Shown here: in pieces, positions 62,095-64,000 of the stretch
How the letters are laid out: each line of letters starts with the position of its first letter
How positions within the stretch are numbered: position 1 is the stretch's first letter
NCBI GenBank assembly: GCA_963732655.1
Contig: CAVTAI010000005.1
Location: 496,001-560,000, forward strand
Source: CAVTWS01 sp963732655
GTDB taxonomy: Bacteria > Actinomycetota > Acidimicrobiia > Acidimicrobiales > SHLQ01
Direction: 5' to 3'
DNA: 64,000 nucleotides
Made by a program: the position numbers and the translations under genes
Notes under the pieces: model-generated
The model's database searches: none
The model's input: the letters and a program-made list of their open reading frames with translations, nothing else
Told to the model about the DNA's origin: nothing

Positions 62095-63287
62095 CGGTGG
62101 TGTACCTACAGCAGTCGGCGCTGCACTACGGCGAGGATGGGGTGATCGCATCCCAGGTGATCGCCCGGGCCCGGTCCATGGAGAGGTTCGTGGGCCCGAG
62201 CGAGGTGTGGTTCCTCGATGCGGTCCGCACGATGTTGTCCGCTCCGGGTCGCCAAGCCGTGTTGGCCTACCGGCGCCAATGGCCTGACGGTGTCATCCGC
62301 CGGATCCCGTTCTCCGGTCGGATGGGTCGGGAGGCGCCGGCCGTCGCGTTGGCCCAGTACGGGCGGCTCCGCTCCCGAACACGGGGACGTTCTCCGCTGA
62401 TCCTGCATTGCCGAGGCGAGGAGGCCACGCTCACCGCGTTGGCAGCCCGCGAGCGCGGCCTGAAGGCGCGGGTGGTGTGTGACATCAGGGGAGATGCGCT
62501 CGACGAGCACGTCGGCCGGACGGGCGACGCGGCGACGTTGACACGTGTTCGTGACCGGGAGCGCCGGGCGGTGGACGGTGCCGACAGCGTGGTCACCCCC
62601 TCGGAGCTCCTCACGCAGGTCCTGCGTGAGCGCTACCCCGAGCATGCGCCCAACATGAGCACGGTGCCGAGTTGCGTCGACGGTCCGACGTTCTCGGCCT
62701 CGGTTCGGAAGGACCGTCGGACGGCGTGGAGCCTGCCCGACGATGCCGTCGTCGTGGTCTACAGCGGCAAGCTCAACGCCGAACGGTTACCCAACATCAT
62801 GGTGGGGCTGATCCGGGAGTTGGTGGGGCAGGGGGTCGACGCCCATCTGGTGGCCATCAGCGACCGGGTGGAGACGGTGGATCTACGCGCCGCCGCCGTT
62901 GGTCAGGGAGTGGATCCGGCCCGAGTCCGAACGGTGACCGCCTCCCGCGACGAGGCACTGGCCTGGTTGAGCGCGGCCGATGTCGGGCTCTTGCTGACGC
63001 CCGATGAGCCACGGTTTCGGGTGAACGCCAGTATCAAGATCGCCGAATACCTCTCGGCCGGCCTAGTCCTGGGCCTGACCCCCTGGACCGGGTCGACGGC
63101 GGCGAGGGCCGTCGAGCGGCAGGTCGGTGTGGCGATCGATCCCGATCGTGTCGCGCCCGCCGCTCGCGACCTCGTGGCCCTTCTCGCCGATCCCGAGTCG
63201 TCGGCGCGCGCCCGGGCGTGGTGCACCCGGGAGCTCACCTGGGAATCGGTCGCGCCGGTCGTGCGCCGGGCGTACGGGTTTGTCTGA
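62091..63287 (+). CDS. Glycosyltransferase (GT4-like)
   Basis: 398 residues. YLQQSALHYGEDGVIASQVIARA, then LHCRGEEATLTALAARERG and VCDIRGDALDEHVGR; VVVVYSGKLNAERLPNIMVGL marks the donor domain, followed by LSAADVGLLLTPDEPRFRVNASIKIAEYLSAGL. The GTG start overlaps the stop of the fusion gene (GTGA). It is convergent with the asparagine-synthase-like gene, only 18 bases apart. Confidence 0.82.
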   Translation: MTVVYLQQSALHYGEDGVIASQVIARARSMERFVGPSEVWFLDAVRTMLSAPGRQAVLAYRRQWPDGVIRRIPFSGRMGREAPAVALAQYGRLRSRTRGRSPLILHCRGEEATLTALAARERGLKARVVCDIRGDALDEHVGRTGDAATLTRVRDRERRAVDGADSVVTPSELLTQVLRERYPEHAPNMSTVPSCVDGPTFSASVRKDRRTAWSLPDDAVVVVYSGKLNAERLPNIMVGLIRELVGQGVDAHLVAISDRVETVDLRAAAVGQGVDPARVRTVTASRDEALAWLSAADVGLLLTPDEPRFRVNASIKIAEYLSAGLVLGLTPWTGSTAARAVERQVGVAIDPDRVAPAARDLVALLADPESSARARAWCTRELTWESVAPVVRRAYGFV

Positions 63288-63305
63288 CCCAGCAAGCTTC
63301 AAGTC

Positions 63306-64000
63306 TCAGGAGCGGGCCCGTAACCAGCGGTTGAGCTGGTAGACGGCCCACAGCGCGCTGCGACGGGGGATGTGGGTCCGGCCTGGTCGAAGCGTCGTGT
63401 CAATCCAGCGGTCGAGCAGTCGGCCGTCCACATGCTGGCGTACCGGAGCGTCCGGTTCGGCCAACTCGTCGAGTCGCTGAGCGAGGTGACGGTCGAAGGC
63501 CCACTCGGCGAGCGGCGGGTCGAACCCGATCTTGGGAAGGTCGACGTGGCCCGCCGGCAGGTAACGCGCCGCCACCTGTTTGAGCGCCCATTTGGTGCTC
63601 CCGCCCCGGCGCTTCATGTGCAGTGGGAGCGAGCCGGCGAGCTCGACGATCCGGTAGTCGAGGAGCGGCACCCGCACCTCTAGGGCGTGGGCCATCGAGG
63701 CCCGATCGACCTTGGCCAGGATGTGGTCGGCCAGATAGGTCTTGACATCCAGGTAGGTGGCACGGGTGACCGGATCCGCCGGCCAGCGCTCCCAGAGCTC
63801 GCGGTGCATCGAGACCCACGGGCCGAGGTCGGCGCCCATGAGCCTTTCGGCTTCGGCGACCGTGACCGGATGACGGGCCACCAAGGCTCGTTCGAACGGT
63901 CCATCGAGCCGGGATCGAAGGCCGGGCACGCCCCGCCGGTCGGGTGGGAGCCGGCCCGCCCATGGCGCCAGCGCCGACGATGTCGACCGGCCCGCGGCCA
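63306..64000 (-). CDS. Asparagine synthase (glutamine-hydrolysing) family protein, C-terminal part; 5' end outside window
   Basis: The visible 231 codons are the C-terminus of an AsnB-like synthetase: YLDVKTYLADHILAKVDRASMAHALEVRVPLLDYRIVELAGSLP and LPKIGFDPPLAEW. They follow an ATP-pyrophosphatase region that is outside the window. In polysaccharide loci such proteins amidate sugar acids rather than make asparagine. The frame is open to position 64000. Confidence 0.88.
   Translation of the reverse strand, partial: AAGRSTSSALAPWAGRLPPDRRGVPGLRSRLDGPFERALVARHPVTVAEAERLMGADLGPWVSMHRELWERWPADPVTRATYLDVKTYLADHILAKVDRASMAHALEVRVPLLDYRIVELAGSLPLHMKRRGGSTKWALKQVAARYLPAGHVDLPKIGFDPPLAEWAFDRHLAQRLDELAEPDAPVRQHVDGRLLDRWIDTTLRPGRTHIPRRSALWAVYQLNRWLRARS

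Overview
The window is very GC-rich, gene-dense DNA from an actinobacterium. The DUF222/HNH endonuclease, the CaiB/BaiF, acyl-CoA synthetase, amidohydrolase and crotonase genes, the secreted propeller proteins with FDTRP repeats, the LAxTG-type sorting signal and the fused Wzz/tyrosine-kinase protein together suggest an Acidimicrobiia-like lineage. That placement is inference; no rRNA gene is present. I found no tRNA, rRNA, CRISPR array or intact insertion sequence.

Layout. 1-7.2 kb: an MFS exporter cut by the left edge, a broken formate/nitrite transporter, a DUF222 HNH protein, a tandem CaiB/BaiF CoA-transferase with an odd repeat-built linker, and a truncated DUF4143 ATPase. 7.4-20.3 kb: two large secreted propeller proteins flank a PIN/RHH toxin-antitoxin pair and a copper amine oxidase. 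Then come a TfoX-N protein, an ECF sigma remnant with an anti-sigma-like membrane sensor, an AlkD-like repair protein and a second toxin-antitoxin pair. 20.3-42 kb: lipid or steroid-type acyl-CoA catabolism (acyl-CoA synthetase, two amidohydrolases, thiolase/DUF35 pair, two crotonases, SDR) mixed with housekeeping and redox genes, two more PIN toxin-antitoxin pairs and the wreck of an AbiE-type system. 41.2-64 kb: a surface-polysaccharide locus. It holds a sugar epimerase, an oxidoreductase, a DUF4012 protein, a low-molecular-weight tyrosine phosphatase, an ABC exporter, a CapD/FlaA1-type dehydratase, a Wzz/BY-kinase, a methyltransferase, five glycosyltransferases, a membrane polymerase, a fused dehydrogenase/Gfo-Idh protein and an asparagine-synthase-like protein cut by the right edge. 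Most of its genes overlap by 4 bases (ATGA or GTGA), as in one long operon.

Two things stand out. First, a thioredoxin/ResA-like gene at 33.2-32.1 kb on the minus strand has an in-frame TGA exactly where the family has its catalytic cysteine. A 6-bp stem with a CGGGU loop lies 20 nt downstream, the geometry of a bacterial SECIS, so it is a candidate selenoprotein. Second, a 51-bp palindromic element occurs three times. Two copies are inserted in frame in the CaiB linker and one is intergenic at 38.7 kb.

Caution: at least a dozen genes carry single-base frameshifts, several in G or C runs, and they cluster in 45-60 kb. These look at least as much like base-calling errors as real decay, so affected genes are described as one locus with the break noted.
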